DNA of 64,000 nucleotides. It comes from CALINF01 sp039980455 (GTDB taxonomy: Bacteria > Pseudomonadota > Gammaproteobacteria > Pseudomonadales > Halieaceae). Under the pieces are notes generated by a model that ran no database searches, was not told the origin of the DNA, and saw nothing but the letters and a program-made list of their open reading frames with translations. Of the stretch, positions 36,051 through 44,410 are shown piece after piece. The stretch is from assembly GCA_039980455.1 (NCBI GenBank), contig JBDXCG010000006.1:124001-188000 (forward strand). The letters run 5' to 3'. The stretch's first letter is position 1, and each line of letters starts with the position of its first letter. Position numbers and translations under genes: made by a program.

Positions 36051-36081
36051 ATATCTCGCATTTTTGTTAGATACGAGATAT
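36051..36081. promoter_or_regulatory. Inverted repeat behind rep
   Basis: Perfect 8-bp arms ATATCTCG / CGAGATAT with a 15-nt spacer, 17 bp after the rep stop and just before the ribosome site of the next small frame. It could be an operator, an origin hairpin for the Rep, or a weak terminator. Confidence 0.45.
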
Positions 36082-36097
36082 ATCAGGAGTGATCGTT

Positions 36098-36250
36098 ATG
36101 AACCCCCATTTTGTTTTAATGCAGAGGCTCACAATCAGGGGTTTCCAGCATCATCAGGAGATATTGAATGCGTCAAAAATTGACTTCGGAAATGCTATAT
36201 TCCTAAGTCGGAGGGCGAAGGAGAGAAGATGCTTAGCGAAATGCGACTGA
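36098..36250 (+). CDS. Possible 50-aa leader protein of the GIY-YIG gene
   Basis: ATG with a good AGGAG site 7 bp ahead; the frame runs 50 codons and ends 22 bp inside the GIY-YIG gene, suggesting translational coupling. The sequence ('MQRLTIRGFQHHQEILNASK' ...) matches nothing known to me. Real translation is uncertain. Confidence 0.4.
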   Translation: MNPHFVLMQRLTIRGFQHHQEILNASKIDFGNAIFLSRRAKERRCLAKCD

Positions 36251-36651
36251 TCAAGAGCGCAATGGAATATCGGCCAATCAGTGAAGTGAGTGAACTTTCA
36301 CCAGGTCTTCGCGGTATCTATGTTCTGTTTAAGAAGCGAGCAGGGCATCTAAATGTTGTCTACGTGGGTATGTCAGCCAAAAAGGGAAGAATGCGTTCAA
36401 GGCTTAGAATTCACATGCGGCAGAAAGAGAAGCTGTGGACTCATTTCAGCTATTACGAGGTCTGGGAGAATATTTCAGATGATGAGATCCTGGATCTGGA
36501 AGGGCTTTTCAAGCACATATATCGTTTTGACTCTCGTGCAAACAGTCTAAACATTCAGCAAGTCCATAAGCCCTTACTTCGCGTCCGCAAGGCTACTGAA
36601 GACGCGCTTGGACGAACTCGCACAACGCTGAAGAGGATTTTCGGGGGCTGA
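36229..36651 (+). CDS. GIY-YIG nuclease-domain protein
   Basis: 140 aa, ATG with GGAGAG upstream. GIY at residues 29-31 ('LRGIYVLFKK'), YVG at 45-47 ('VVYVGMS'), an Arg-rich helix 'GRMRSRLRIHMR', the metal-binding Glu in 'DLEGLFKHIY' (E91) and Asn in 'ANSLN'. That is a full minimal GIY-YIG fold with no added domain. Role in the island unknown: repair, homing-like cleavage or defence. Confidence 0.8.
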   Translation: MLSEMRLIKSAMEYRPISEVSELSPGLRGIYVLFKKRAGHLNVVYVGMSAKKGRMRSRLRIHMRQKEKLWTHFSYYEVWENISDDEILDLEGLFKHIYRFDSRANSLNIQQVHKPLLRVRKATEDALGRTRTTLKRIFGG

Positions 36652-36731
36652 TCCAATAGCCAATATTGTGATTCTATGTGGAGCTACAGGCAGTTCAAAA
36701 TCTTCGGGATTAGGGAGGGCATTGGGGTTCG

Positions 36732-36905
36732 CTAAAGTTCAACACCCTGATTCAATGGCACGATCAAAGTAGCGCCATGATCCGCCACCGTGATGCCAGC
36801 GATCCAGCCCAACAGGAAGCCCAAGAGTATGCCCATACCGGCACCGATCAGGAAGGCGCGCTTGGAGCGTTTGAGGATCTGCTGAGCTATGTATTCTTCA
36901 TCCAT
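36732..36905 (-). CDS. Small glycine-zipper membrane protein
   Basis: 57-aa frame: 'MDEEYIAQQILKRSKRAF' then one membrane helix 'LIGAGMGILLGFLLGWIAG' with a GxxxG-type glycine pattern, and a short hydrophobic end. Amphipathic start plus one helix, with sensible codons, looks like a real small membrane protein. There is no obvious ribosome site. A frame on the other strand here encodes nothing sensible. Confidence 0.5.
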   Translation of the reverse strand: MDEEYIAQQILKRSKRAFLIGAGMGILLGFLLGWIAGITVADHGATLIVPLNQGVEL

Positions 36906-37091
36906 GAGAGAAGTTTAGCCCAGATATTTCATAGTAACGAGATTGTGTTCTCCCTCATCCTTAGTGCAGCTATTCTGAATCGCTGTACTACCGCTCTCGG
37001 GTTATGATTTAGGGGCAGAAGTGCATGATGTCTAACTGTGAGTAGGAGCGGAATTGGAGCACAGTATTCTGTGCTTGCTCACTGCAATATT

Positions 37092-37754
37092 TCATTCTTG
37101 GTAGAAGTAGTCTGAACTAGGAAGCTTGTAATTGTCCTTTGCTGACATGTAGCCACAGAACGTTCCAAATGTCGCATCTTTGCCAAGGTCTCCAGGCGAG
37201 TAGGTGTCAGATTGATATAGAATGGCTGCACTTGGTTCGATAAAGCCAGCAGCGATGAAACAGTCTGCTACAAATTCTGAGCAAAAATAGGATTGCTTCA
37301 TTACTGGTACTGGTTGAAGATCGCTGGAGAAGTGGGCTTCCAGCTTTTCTTGAGTAGTGGCTTCGTGCCTTGTCTTTTTCCGCGAAAAATTTATGGCTCC
37401 ACTTAGATTGTACCCAGGCTTCTTGGCTATGACCTCATCTACAAACTGCTGAAAATTCTTAACTCTATCGTTATTGCTCCAGGCATCACGTTGCCGTAGC
37501 ACAGCTACGTGATCATATCTTTCAATGAGAAGGGAGACTGAGATTTTTCCTATTCCACCCTTTTTTACTCCATGCTTAAGCATAGATTCAGCCGCCATGT
37601 TTTCACCATAGTAAATGGCGGCATGACAGTATTCGCTCCCAGTTGTCTTCCTTATTGCTTTGGCGATTAGATCTGAATTTTTCTGTCTGTAGCATAGAAG
37701 CACGTCTCCTATTGATAGCTCATTTGGTGCCAAAATTTTGCCTACTACGCTCAA
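37092..37754 (-). CDS. Permuted NlpC/P60 (YiiX/YebB-like) cysteine hydrolase
   Basis: 220 aa from a TTG start. Motifs in the permuted order of the YiiX class: 'ELSIGDVLLCYR', 'GSEYCHAAIYYGENMAAES' (His and acidic residue) and later 'SYFCSEFVADCFIAAGF' with the nucleophile Cys. No signal peptide. Substrates for such folds include peptidoglycan peptides, amides and lipids. It lies 41 bp downstream of a secreted-protein gene on the same strand, so the two may form a functional pair. Confidence 0.75.
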   Translation of the reverse strand: MSVVGKILAPNELSIGDVLLCYRQKNSDLIAKAIRKTTGSEYCHAAIYYGENMAAESMLKHGVKKGGIGKISVSLLIERYDHVAVLRQRDAWSNNDRVKNFQQFVDEVIAKKPGYNLSGAINFSRKKTRHEATTQEKLEAHFSSDLQPVPVMKQSYFCSEFVADCFIAAGFIEPSAAILYQSDTYSPGDLGKDATFGTFCGYMSAKDNYKLPSSDYFYQE

Positions 37755-37795
37755 GTTGCTAATCTTCGTCCTTTTTTTGGCGACGCTGAAAGCGT

Positions 37796-38254
37796 CTAAT
37801 TTCTGCGAAGTGGGTTATCAGTGACCAGTGAGGTACAGCCTGCTTTCGCCCATACAGCAGTAGCTGCTTCATCTGGATTCATTTCGGCAAGCTGAAGCTT
37901 CGTATACATCTTTATTCTTCCCGACATTTCGGCATATCTGAGCCGGAGAAATAGTTCCAATTGTGCCTCCGTGGCAGAAATCAGTAGATTTTTCGATAGA
38001 TAGAGATCATAGGTTACAGATAATAAGCTGTAGATATCGTTGGCTTCAGGTTGGAATAATTCCGATTTAGAGGCTATTACCCAACAAGAAAGATATTTTG
38101 CTGATTCTGGTCCTCTGTCTTGTCGCTGAAACTCTTGCTCGATAATCAGAACGTCTTTTACTAGCTGACTTTCATAATGTTCTTTCAAATCAGATCCCGA
38201 CGCAGAAGCAAGCTCAAGTTTGAGGCATAAAAGGAGAAAAATTATGAACTTCAT
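37796..38254 (-). CDS. Small secreted protein, unknown
   Basis: 152 aa, signal peptide 'MKFIIFLLLCLKLELASASG'; the mature part is mostly helical with two Cys ('YLSCWVIAS', 'KAGCTSL') that could form a disulfide in the periplasm. No family recognised. Likely co-transcribed with the downstream NlpC/P60-like gene. Confidence 0.65.
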   Translation of the reverse strand: MKFIIFLLLCLKLELASASGSDLKEHYESQLVKDVLIIEQEFQRQDRGPESAKYLSCWVIASKSELFQPEANDIYSLLSVTYDLYLSKNLLISATEAQLELFLRLRYAEMSGRIKMYTKLQLAEMNPDEAATAVWAKAGCTSLVTDNPLRRN

Positions 38255-38424
38255 ATGACATCCCTATCAATTTTTGGTTCTAACGCAATCTAGGCCTAGT
38301 GCTCGAGCGAATGCCAAAGTCGCAATTAGTGATGCTGATCAATGTTGTGGTAGCGGAGACCTGCAATCCCCTCTAAACGACGTTCTCCCCCAACTTGCAC
38401 GTGACTACTCTATGAAGCTCTATT

Positions 38425-38808
38425 TCATTCAAAATAGGATCTGCAACCTTCTACAAATGAGCGAGAATTCCCTCCGCATTGTTGAGGGCCGCTCAATCGA
38501 TTTGTGCGCGCCCAATCATATCCTGCCTTATGCCCTGAGCAATCATCTGTGCAGCGATACCCTCGGAAGTAACCACCTCCATATCCTGAAGTAGCCAGAT
38601 TCTTCTTCTCTGCAGCCTGAGCGCCAAGCACGTATCCATGCCGAAAATCTGAATCGTAGTTCATTGACAGTGGCTGGAGAGGGCAAAGAGGTGATAGCGC
38701 TAACCCATCTATAGACTCAAAGCCGGCTCTAAATCCTTCGCAAAATTCGTCCGCGTGGGCCATTGGAAAAGCTATAAGTGCGAGAGTGATGAAGAGGCTT
38801 CCTTTCAT
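38425..38808 (-). CDS. Small secreted Cys-rich protein, unknown
   Basis: 127 aa with signal peptide ('LFITLALIAFPMAHA'). The mature part is Gly/Tyr/Cys-rich: 'GYVLGAQAAEKK', 'GYDWARTNRLSG' and 'CGGNSRSFVEGCRSY'. The Cys count suggests disulfides. I recall similar hypothetical proteins in gammaproteobacteria but no function. The 170 bp downstream to the next gene hold nothing clear. Confidence 0.65.
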   Translation of the reverse strand: MKGSLFITLALIAFPMAHADEFCEGFRAGFESIDGLALSPLCPLQPLSMNYDSDFRHGYVLGAQAAEKKNLATSGYGGGYFRGYRCTDDCSGHKAGYDWARTNRLSGPQQCGGNSRSFVEGCRSYFE

Positions 38809-38917
38809 GTCGTGGCATCCATGCCGGTATTTTTCTGAGATTTAGTCTTACATACCTGCAATCGGTGACGCAACTTAAGGTTAAAGCGCATCTAATTGGT
38901 GCTTGCGTTCTACCCAT

Positions 38918-39883
38918 CTAGACAAGCTTAGTGGCCAGGTATGATGGATCTGGGTGGCTATATCGCGCCAACATACTTAAGGTTTTGTGCCCACTGATTG
39001 CTGCAATCTCAAGAGTGGATAGCCCACGTTCAACCAAGCGACTTATGGCTTCATGACGTAGGTCATGGAGTCTCAAACCCTGAATTTCTGCTTGTTTGCA
39101 GGCGGCGGTAAATTTTTGGCTGATCCTCGTTGGGGAAGTGCCAGCAAACATGCCATTTTCGCCCATATAGCTCGCTAGAATCGATTTTGCGCGTGGAGAG
39201 AGGGGGATAGTGCGGGTCTCACCATTCTTTGTCTTAGGGATCAACAGAACACTGTTTTTTGAGTCAATATGATCTGGCAGAATTCCAATCAGTTCAGAGC
39301 GGCGCATGGCAGTCTCAATAGCTAGCTCGACAAATGCCTTCAGCTTCACGTCATCCCCACAGGCGCTAAGCAATCTTGACTCTTCATCAGCCACTAAGCG
39401 ACGATCCCTCCCATTGGGCAGTTGTGGCATTGGGATCAGAGGCATTCCTTTGGGAAGGACTATCCCAAGTTTTGACTCGGCCCAGCCCAGTAGATGACGG
39501 AGGAGAGCTAGCTCATGCGAAATGGTAGTCTCAGAGACAACCTCTCGTCGTTTACCGCAATAGCTGTGCAGATGGTGTGAGCATAACTTACCGAGCGAGA
39601 ACACCCCCAGATCAGCTCTGAGCCTTTTTAGGCGTGATCTACGTGCGGGGTCTTTCACCAATTTTTCATTCAGGCTGATTGAATACTGGTCAATCACATC
39701 AGCTAATAGAGCGCTATCGGCCTTACGAGGATCGATGTACGCTCCAACCGCAATTTCACCTTCAACGGCGCGACTCCAGCGAATAGCTTCAGCCTTTCTT
39801 GCGAATGATTTTGTGATGGGCTTTGTTCCCTTGATTCGAATTTGAACTTGCCAGCGCGCACGATGTTTTCTGATTGAAGCCAT
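38918..39883 (-). CDS. Tyrosine recombinase/integrase (second, internal)
   Basis: 321 aa. N-terminal arm-binding and SAM-like domains, then the catalytic domain with R ('AMRRSELIGIL'), K ('IPKTKNGETR'), HxxR ('LHDLRHEAISRL'), H ('ISGHKTL') and the Tyr nucleophile ('RYSHPD'). All five key residues are present. It differs in type from the P4-like integrase at the ssrA end. It may belong to a nested element comprising the AlpA/Rep module; no second pair of att repeats was found. Confidence 0.88.
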   Translation of the reverse strand: MASIRKHRARWQVQIRIKGTKPITKSFARKAEAIRWSRAVEGEIAVGAYIDPRKADSALLADVIDQYSISLNEKLVKDPARRSRLKRLRADLGVFSLGKLCSHHLHSYCGKRREVVSETTISHELALLRHLLGWAESKLGIVLPKGMPLIPMPQLPNGRDRRLVADEESRLLSACGDDVKLKAFVELAIETAMRRSELIGILPDHIDSKNSVLLIPKTKNGETRTIPLSPRAKSILASYMGENGMFAGTSPTRISQKFTAACKQAEIQGLRLHDLRHEAISRLVERGLSTLEIAAISGHKTLSMLARYSHPDPSYLATKLV

Positions 39884-40439
39884 TCTTTAACTCCCTGTGA
39901 TTGTGTGAGCATCATAGGACGCCTTATTGGAGGTGTCGGGTGTTTCAGCCTCAAATTCTCTCGGGAGTGTGGCCTCAGTGTGACCATGCCAGTTTTGTTA
40001 CTAGTGATGATTGACCGTTACTGCCCTAACACCTTGATTCCTAAGGTATGTGTGAGAAATGTTTCACGGATGTTACATAGGTGTGTATAGGTTTAAGAAA
40101 CCGATTCAACCCCGTTCTGATTTGTAGATACCGCGTGTGGTAGGTGGTTGAATTTCTTCGAAATGATGAAAAGCTTTTCTGCTAGATCAATCAGAGGAGA
40201 CCAACTCTCCGCGAAGTTTGTATGCATGGGTCATGTCTAGAAGGGCATGCATATCTAGTACCCTAGAGGCTTCATTTGCTGCGTACTCTCAGGTTTCAAT
40301 CCTTATGCTTAGTGTCGACCCCAACAGTATCGAGCAAGGTTGAGTGCGATGGTAGTTCGTGAAGGATCGGAATGGCTTATTCGCGCCTGCTATGGTCGCA
40401 GAGGCAGTCGAATCCAGTGAATACATGTGAGTCGAGTAG
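39884..40439. other. Non-coding region upstream of the retron
   Basis: No credible gene. It contains an 8-bp inverted repeat TATGCATG / CATGCATA (40221-40228 and 40246-40253). GGCTTCATT (40268-40276) is the exact complement of AATGAAGCC at 40576-40584; a long-range pair like this could be the a1/a2 ends of a large retron RNA. Confidence 0.5.
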
Positions 40440-40468
40440 TTGTTGTCAGATCGGGCAGGCGCTATAAT
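40440..40468 (+). promoter_or_regulatory. Probable sigma-70 promoter of the retron
   Basis: Consensus -10 TATAAT at 40463-40468 with TTGTTG at 40440-40445 as -35 (17-bp spacer). Transcription would begin near 40475, about 118 nt before the RT start, giving a structured leader. Confidence 0.55.
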
Positions 40469-40592
40469 GGCGTTATGCTGGCTGACTAGGAGTATCTCCG
40501 GTCGTTAAAGCTAGCCTCTAGTGCCTATATTCAATTCGCGCCGCCTCTGGGGCTTCGTTCCAGGGCGGCGTGGACAATGAAGCCCACTAAGA
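40469..40592 (+). ncRNA. Candidate retron msr-msd RNA region
   Basis: Retron RTs are preceded by their template RNA, and this leader folds well. Hairpin 1 is at 40484-40503 (GAC..GGAG-TAT-CTCC..GTC). Hairpin 2 is at 40511-40521 (CTAG-CCT-CTAG). A long GC-rich hairpin at 40535-40574 has a stem of about 15 bp including CGCCGCC/GGCGGCG. Two short stems followed by one long stem is the usual msr then msd order. The paired a1/a2 ends and branching G were not found with confidence, so the exact limits are a guess. Confidence 0.45.
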
Positions 40593-41576
40593 ATGGATAG
40601 TCGCGTCCCCTTGACTACTGAGCCAGACAATAGAATCTCCCTTCAGCATGCGTTTGAGTCTACCTTCCATCAAAAGTTTGAATTCAGCGATTTCGTACAT
40701 TGTTCTCTTGGGCCGGAGTTAGAACAATTTAGAATTCGCGACCGAGTCGTATACAGACCCTCAAGAAAGTATAAGCGGTATCTCCGGTTTCTTAACAGTT
40801 TCATCTTTGACTTTGCTTCGGTAAATTCAGAAGTTGCATTTGGATACAGAAAAGGAAAGAACTCGGTGTCTGCCCTCGAGCCTCATGCGAGTAATAAGTA
40901 TTTCTTTCTTTCCGATATTGACAAATTCTTCGATAGAGCTTCATCGTCTAATGTAGCTTCTATCATTGATACGAAGGTATCGAACTCACCTATAGAAGAC
41001 ATTTGCGATTATAGATCGCGAATTCTTGAGATGGTAACCAAGGACGACCGAATTCCTGTTGGATATCCTACATCCCCACCTATTTCCAACGCGCATTTAT
41101 ACGAGTTCGACAACGCGATTCAGGCGCATTGTCTGGACCATCAGTTGATTTATTCTAGGTATTCAGATGACATCATCATATCTACAGACGACAAGGATAA
41201 GTTGGAGAACATAGAGCAGCTTGTAACGAGCTGTTTGCACGAATTTGCGGGTCTGAATTTCAATCTAAATCCTGAAAAGACCGTGACCCTGCATAGGGGC
41301 AATAAGATCAAAGTCCTCGGCTTAGTTTTGTTACCTAATGGTCGTATTACAATCGATCGACGTAAAAAGTCTCGATTCGAAACGCTCTTCCACTACTACA
41401 TCAATGATCGAGAAAAGTATAATGATTGTCTAGAGGCTTTCTTTCGAGGTAACGTGTCTTTGGTTCGCGGACAGTTTAACCATGTGAACTCGATAGAGCC
41501 TGAGTACACCGATAAGTTGAGACGAAAATACGGAAGTTTTGTAATCGACTACTTCCTAAATGATCCTGCGGGGTAG
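40593..41576 (+). CDS. Retron-type reverse transcriptase
   Basis: 327 aa, the usual retron RT length. Motifs: A 'FFLSDIDKFFDR' (D108, D110), B-type loop 'VGYPTSPPISNAHLYEFD' (166-183), and catalytic 'YSRYSDDIIIS' (Y190-S-D-D193). The thumb-region motif normally VTG reads VLG at 241-243 ('IKVLGLVLLPNGRITI'). No maturase or endonuclease domain, so not a group II intron. It is followed after 2 bp by the effector gene. Retrons make a branched RNA-DNA that guards or controls such an effector against phage. Confidence 0.87.
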   Translation: MDSRVPLTTEPDNRISLQHAFESTFHQKFEFSDFVHCSLGPELEQFRIRDRVVYRPSRKYKRYLRFLNSFIFDFASVNSEVAFGYRKGKNSVSALEPHASNKYFFLSDIDKFFDRASSSNVASIIDTKVSNSPIEDICDYRSRILEMVTKDDRIPVGYPTSPPISNAHLYEFDNAIQAHCLDHQLIYSRYSDDIIISTDDKDKLENIEQLVTSCLHEFAGLNFNLNPEKTVTLHRGNKIKVLGLVLLPNGRITIDRRKKSRFETLFHYYINDREKYNDCLEAFFRGNVSLVRGQFNHVNSIEPEYTDKLRRKYGSFVIDYFLNDPAG

Positions 41577-41578
41577 GC

Positions 41579-42898
41579 ATGCTTTTCAGGGTTCAGATTA
41601 GAAATATCCAGCACATATCTACGCTCGACTTCGATACCGACCTTTCGAAGCATGGGCTTCAATGTTTGGTAGGAAAAAACGGCACAGGGAAAACCACCCT
41701 CATGCGTGCCATACGAAATTTGAAGTTTGCAGACACCTTCAACAGCACTGCTTCACCCTATATTTTTCAGCCGGATAGTAGTATTACCTACAGTATTGGC
41801 GGTACTAAATACTCATACACGTATAACGAGAAGGTAGGCGCACTCGACACAAAAACGCAGATACCAAAGGAAGAAAAGGACAAAATCGAAGTCGAGCTAC
41901 CCATTCCTGACGGGATTAGATTCAATCACTTCCGCCAGCTAAGCAGTATTGACGAAGAGTTGCGGACTCAGATTACCCTTAAATCCTACACCGTACCCGA
42001 GGATCTGATTGAGTTTTTTTCAATGGTCTATGAAGCTAGGAAGTTTGCCGACCTTAAGGAAGTTACGATGCGAGGACGGCCCTACTATTTCATTTTGAAG
42101 CAGGGAGACTACTACATACGTGAAGACTATTTAAGCTCAGGTGAATACTTCCTCATTCACTTATTCAAACTGATAAAAAGGAAAACGAAGCTGATAGTTA
42201 TTGATGAAATTGACATTTCATTAGACGCTTCGGCTCAATCAAAGTTGATAAGAAAGTTGAGAGAGTACTGCGCTGTTCACGATTTGAAGCTAATATTCAC
42301 TACGCATTCATTGCCGTTGATGAAAACCCTCGAGGCCGATGAGCTTTACTATTTGGAAGAAGCAGGCGGAAATGTCTCTATCAAGCCGACCACATACAAT
42401 TATGTCAAAAGCCTCCTCTTTGGCTTTGCAGGTTGGGACAAGTACATTTTGACAGAAGACGACACCCTTGTTGAATACCTAGAAGATCTCATAGGCCAAC
42501 TTGCTGAAGGTGTAAATCTATGCAAGTACAAGATCATACCAATTGGACCGGCTAATAGTGTCGTAAGATTGATGGAGCTAAACCGGGCCAGTGAATTTCT
42601 GGCAGCTACGGATAATGTTGTCAGCATATTAGATGGGGATCAACGCGACTATCCGCACGCACAGGGCGTTAGCGTCTGGTGTACGCCCTTCGAAAGCATC
42701 GAGAAAGACTTGTTCCAGCTAGCGAAAGAGGGTGAGCTACCAGTCTCAGTGGGAGGCAACGACGCGAAGTCTTACTACAAGTCGATTAGTGGCCAAGGCT
42801 ATTGCACTGGGAAAGAAATTTTTGAATTTGTTAACCAAACTAAACCGCAGGAAGTGGCGGCCTTCAAGGAAAACCTGTCTGCTTATCTAGCGTTGTAG
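41579..42898 (+). CDS. OLD-family ATPase-TOPRIM effector of the retron
   Basis: 439 aa. ABC-type ATPase: Walker A 'LVGKNGTGKTTLMRAI' (31-45), signature-like 'LSSGEYFLIHLF' (185-196), Walker B 'KLIVIDEID' (E210), H-loop 'FTTHSLPLMK' (H243). C-terminal TOPRIM-like: 'ILTEDDTLVEYLE' (E293) and 'VVSILDGDQRDYP' (D352, D354). This is the OLD nuclease layout. RT paired with an OLD-type protein is known from Retron-Eco8, where the effector triggers defence on phage infection; by analogy this is the toxic arm. Confidence 0.85.
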   Translation: MLFRVQIRNIQHISTLDFDTDLSKHGLQCLVGKNGTGKTTLMRAIRNLKFADTFNSTASPYIFQPDSSITYSIGGTKYSYTYNEKVGALDTKTQIPKEEKDKIEVELPIPDGIRFNHFRQLSSIDEELRTQITLKSYTVPEDLIEFFSMVYEARKFADLKEVTMRGRPYYFILKQGDYYIREDYLSSGEYFLIHLFKLIKRKTKLIVIDEIDISLDASAQSKLIRKLREYCAVHDLKLIFTTHSLPLMKTLEADELYYLEEAGGNVSIKPTTYNYVKSLLFGFAGWDKYILTEDDTLVEYLEDLIGQLAEGVNLCKYKIIPIGPANSVVRLMELNRASEFLAATDNVVSILDGDQRDYPHAQGVSVWCTPFESIEKDLFQLAKEGELPVSVGGNDAKSYYKSISGQGYCTGKEIFEFVNQTKPQEVAAFKENLSAYLAL

Positions 42899-43182
42899 GA
42901 TCATATTGTAACTGGAGTTAACGGCGCTCTGACGACCATGATATCGTTGGTTTGGAGTGCTGGGAGCGACCGATAAAGTGCTTGCACAGTTTCTCGTAAA
43001 TATCGTGTAGTATCGACTGGAATTGCGGCTTTTCTTTCCAAATCTACTTGAGACTTTGGGTACGTACTCGAATCCGTCTAAGAGGGTCGTTCCTAGATAT
43101 ATAGACGTATTCTGTACCTTGTAGGCTGCAATTTCCGCTCCCTTCTGCCTATCACCCTTGTACTTGGTCAAGCTTCTCGCTA

Positions 43183-44388
43183 TTACACTCCTGACCGTGC
43201 ATTTTCTCTCAAGTCGTATAGGTAATCCGCCCAGCATTGCATCATTTTTTTTCGTTCCGCCAAATGTGAGGTGCGATTATACGCTCTCCCATTTGCATCC
43301 TTTACTGCATGAGCTAGCTGATGCTCGATCCAATCAACCCTGTACTCCAACACCTCATCTAGAATAGTGCGAGCCATAGCCCGAAACCCATGGGGTGTCA
43401 TGTCTTCATTGCCGTATCCTAGAGTTCTTAGTGCTGTCCTTACGCCATTCTCGCTAAGTGGTCGATTTCCGCCTCTAGCTGAAGGGAACACATAGCGCCC
43501 TTGACCAGTAAGCTTACTTTGCTCGCTAAGAAGATAAATCGCTTGTCTAGATAGCGGAACAATGTGAGGAAGTTTAATCTTCATCTTTTCTGCGGGTATC
43601 TCCCAGCGTTCTTCCTCCCAATTGATTTCCTTCCATTCCATGTGCCTCAATTCCCCAGGACGCACAAAGAGGATGGGGGAGAGTTGAAGTGCGGTTTTGA
43701 CCGCAGGGGTACCCATATAGCCATCAATTGCTACAAGAAGTTTACCTACTTCTTTTGGCTCGGTAATTGCCGCATGGTGCTTCTTTTTTGGGTTTTTGAG
43801 CGCGCCTTTTAGGTCGCCGCTTGGATCACGTTCCGCTCTTCCAGTAGCCACGGCATACCGAAATATCTGCCCCGCAGTTTGCTTTGCTCTGTGGGCTGTC
43901 TCTATTGCTCCACGCGACTCTATTTTGCGAAGTGCCAGTAATAGTGCAGGTGCTTTTATATTTGCGATTGGCATATTGCCGATTTGGGGAAACATGTCTC
44001 TATTCAGTGCGCTCCATGTTCTGTCCTTATGGCTCTGCGACCGTTCGCACATTTTGGTTTCGAACCACTCGGTAGCTATGGCTTGGAACGAGTCGTCAGC
44101 CTGCTGCGCAAGGCTCAACTTTTTGATTTTTTTCAGCTGCCCGGGGTCTACATCATTGGCCAATAGCTTGCGTGCCTCGCTTCGCTTCTCTCTGGCATTG
44201 GAAAGTGACACCTCAGGGTATACACCTAGAGCGAGCGTTTTCTCTTTTCCTGCATAGCGATACTTGACGCGCCAGTACATGGAGCCATTAGGCATTATGA
44301 GTAGGTACATGCCTTTCTCGTCAGAGAGCTTCCACCTTTTGTCTCGCGGCTTGGCTTTTGACTTTAACTCAGCGGCTGTTATTGCCAT
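43183..44388 (-). CDS. P4-type tyrosine integrase of the ssrA island
   Basis: 401 aa. N-terminal arm-type DNA-binding domain ('KPRDKRWKLSDEKGMYLLI', DUF4102 style). Catalytic residues: R ('VRPGELRHMEW'), K region ('KMKIKLPHIVPLS'), HxxR ('HGFRAMARTIL'), H ('HQLAHAVKD') and Tyr ('RAYNRTSHLAERKKMMQ'). It lies 193 bp from the right att repeat, with its start facing ssrA, as in typical P4-like islands. A GGGGGTATTA motif just ahead of its start suggests autoregulation through arm sites. Confidence 0.93.
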   Translation of the reverse strand: MAITAAELKSKAKPRDKRWKLSDEKGMYLLIMPNGSMYWRVKYRYAGKEKTLALGVYPEVSLSNAREKRSEARKLLANDVDPGQLKKIKKLSLAQQADDSFQAIATEWFETKMCERSQSHKDRTWSALNRDMFPQIGNMPIANIKAPALLLALRKIESRGAIETAHRAKQTAGQIFRYAVATGRAERDPSGDLKGALKNPKKKHHAAITEPKEVGKLLVAIDGYMGTPAVKTALQLSPILFVRPGELRHMEWKEINWEEERWEIPAEKMKIKLPHIVPLSRQAIYLLSEQSKLTGQGRYVFPSARGGNRPLSENGVRTALRTLGYGNEDMTPHGFRAMARTILDEVLEYRVDWIEHQLAHAVKDANGRAYNRTSHLAERKKMMQCWADYLYDLRENARSGV

Positions 44389-44410
44389 GTCCTATCTCTC
44401 CCTGCCCAGT

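Noticed and set aside
36777..37007. Plus-strand frame of 76 codons
   Set aside because: Low-quality sequence; the minus strand encodes a clean membrane helix protein.
38274..38594. Plus-strand frame of 106 codons
   Set aside because: Opposite the signal-peptide-bearing secreted protein at 38425-38808, which has far better features.
40593..41576. Group II intron or DGR reverse transcriptase
   Set aside because: No maturase/En domain, no intron RNA structure or template/variable repeat seen; the OLD effector 2 bp downstream fits a retron.
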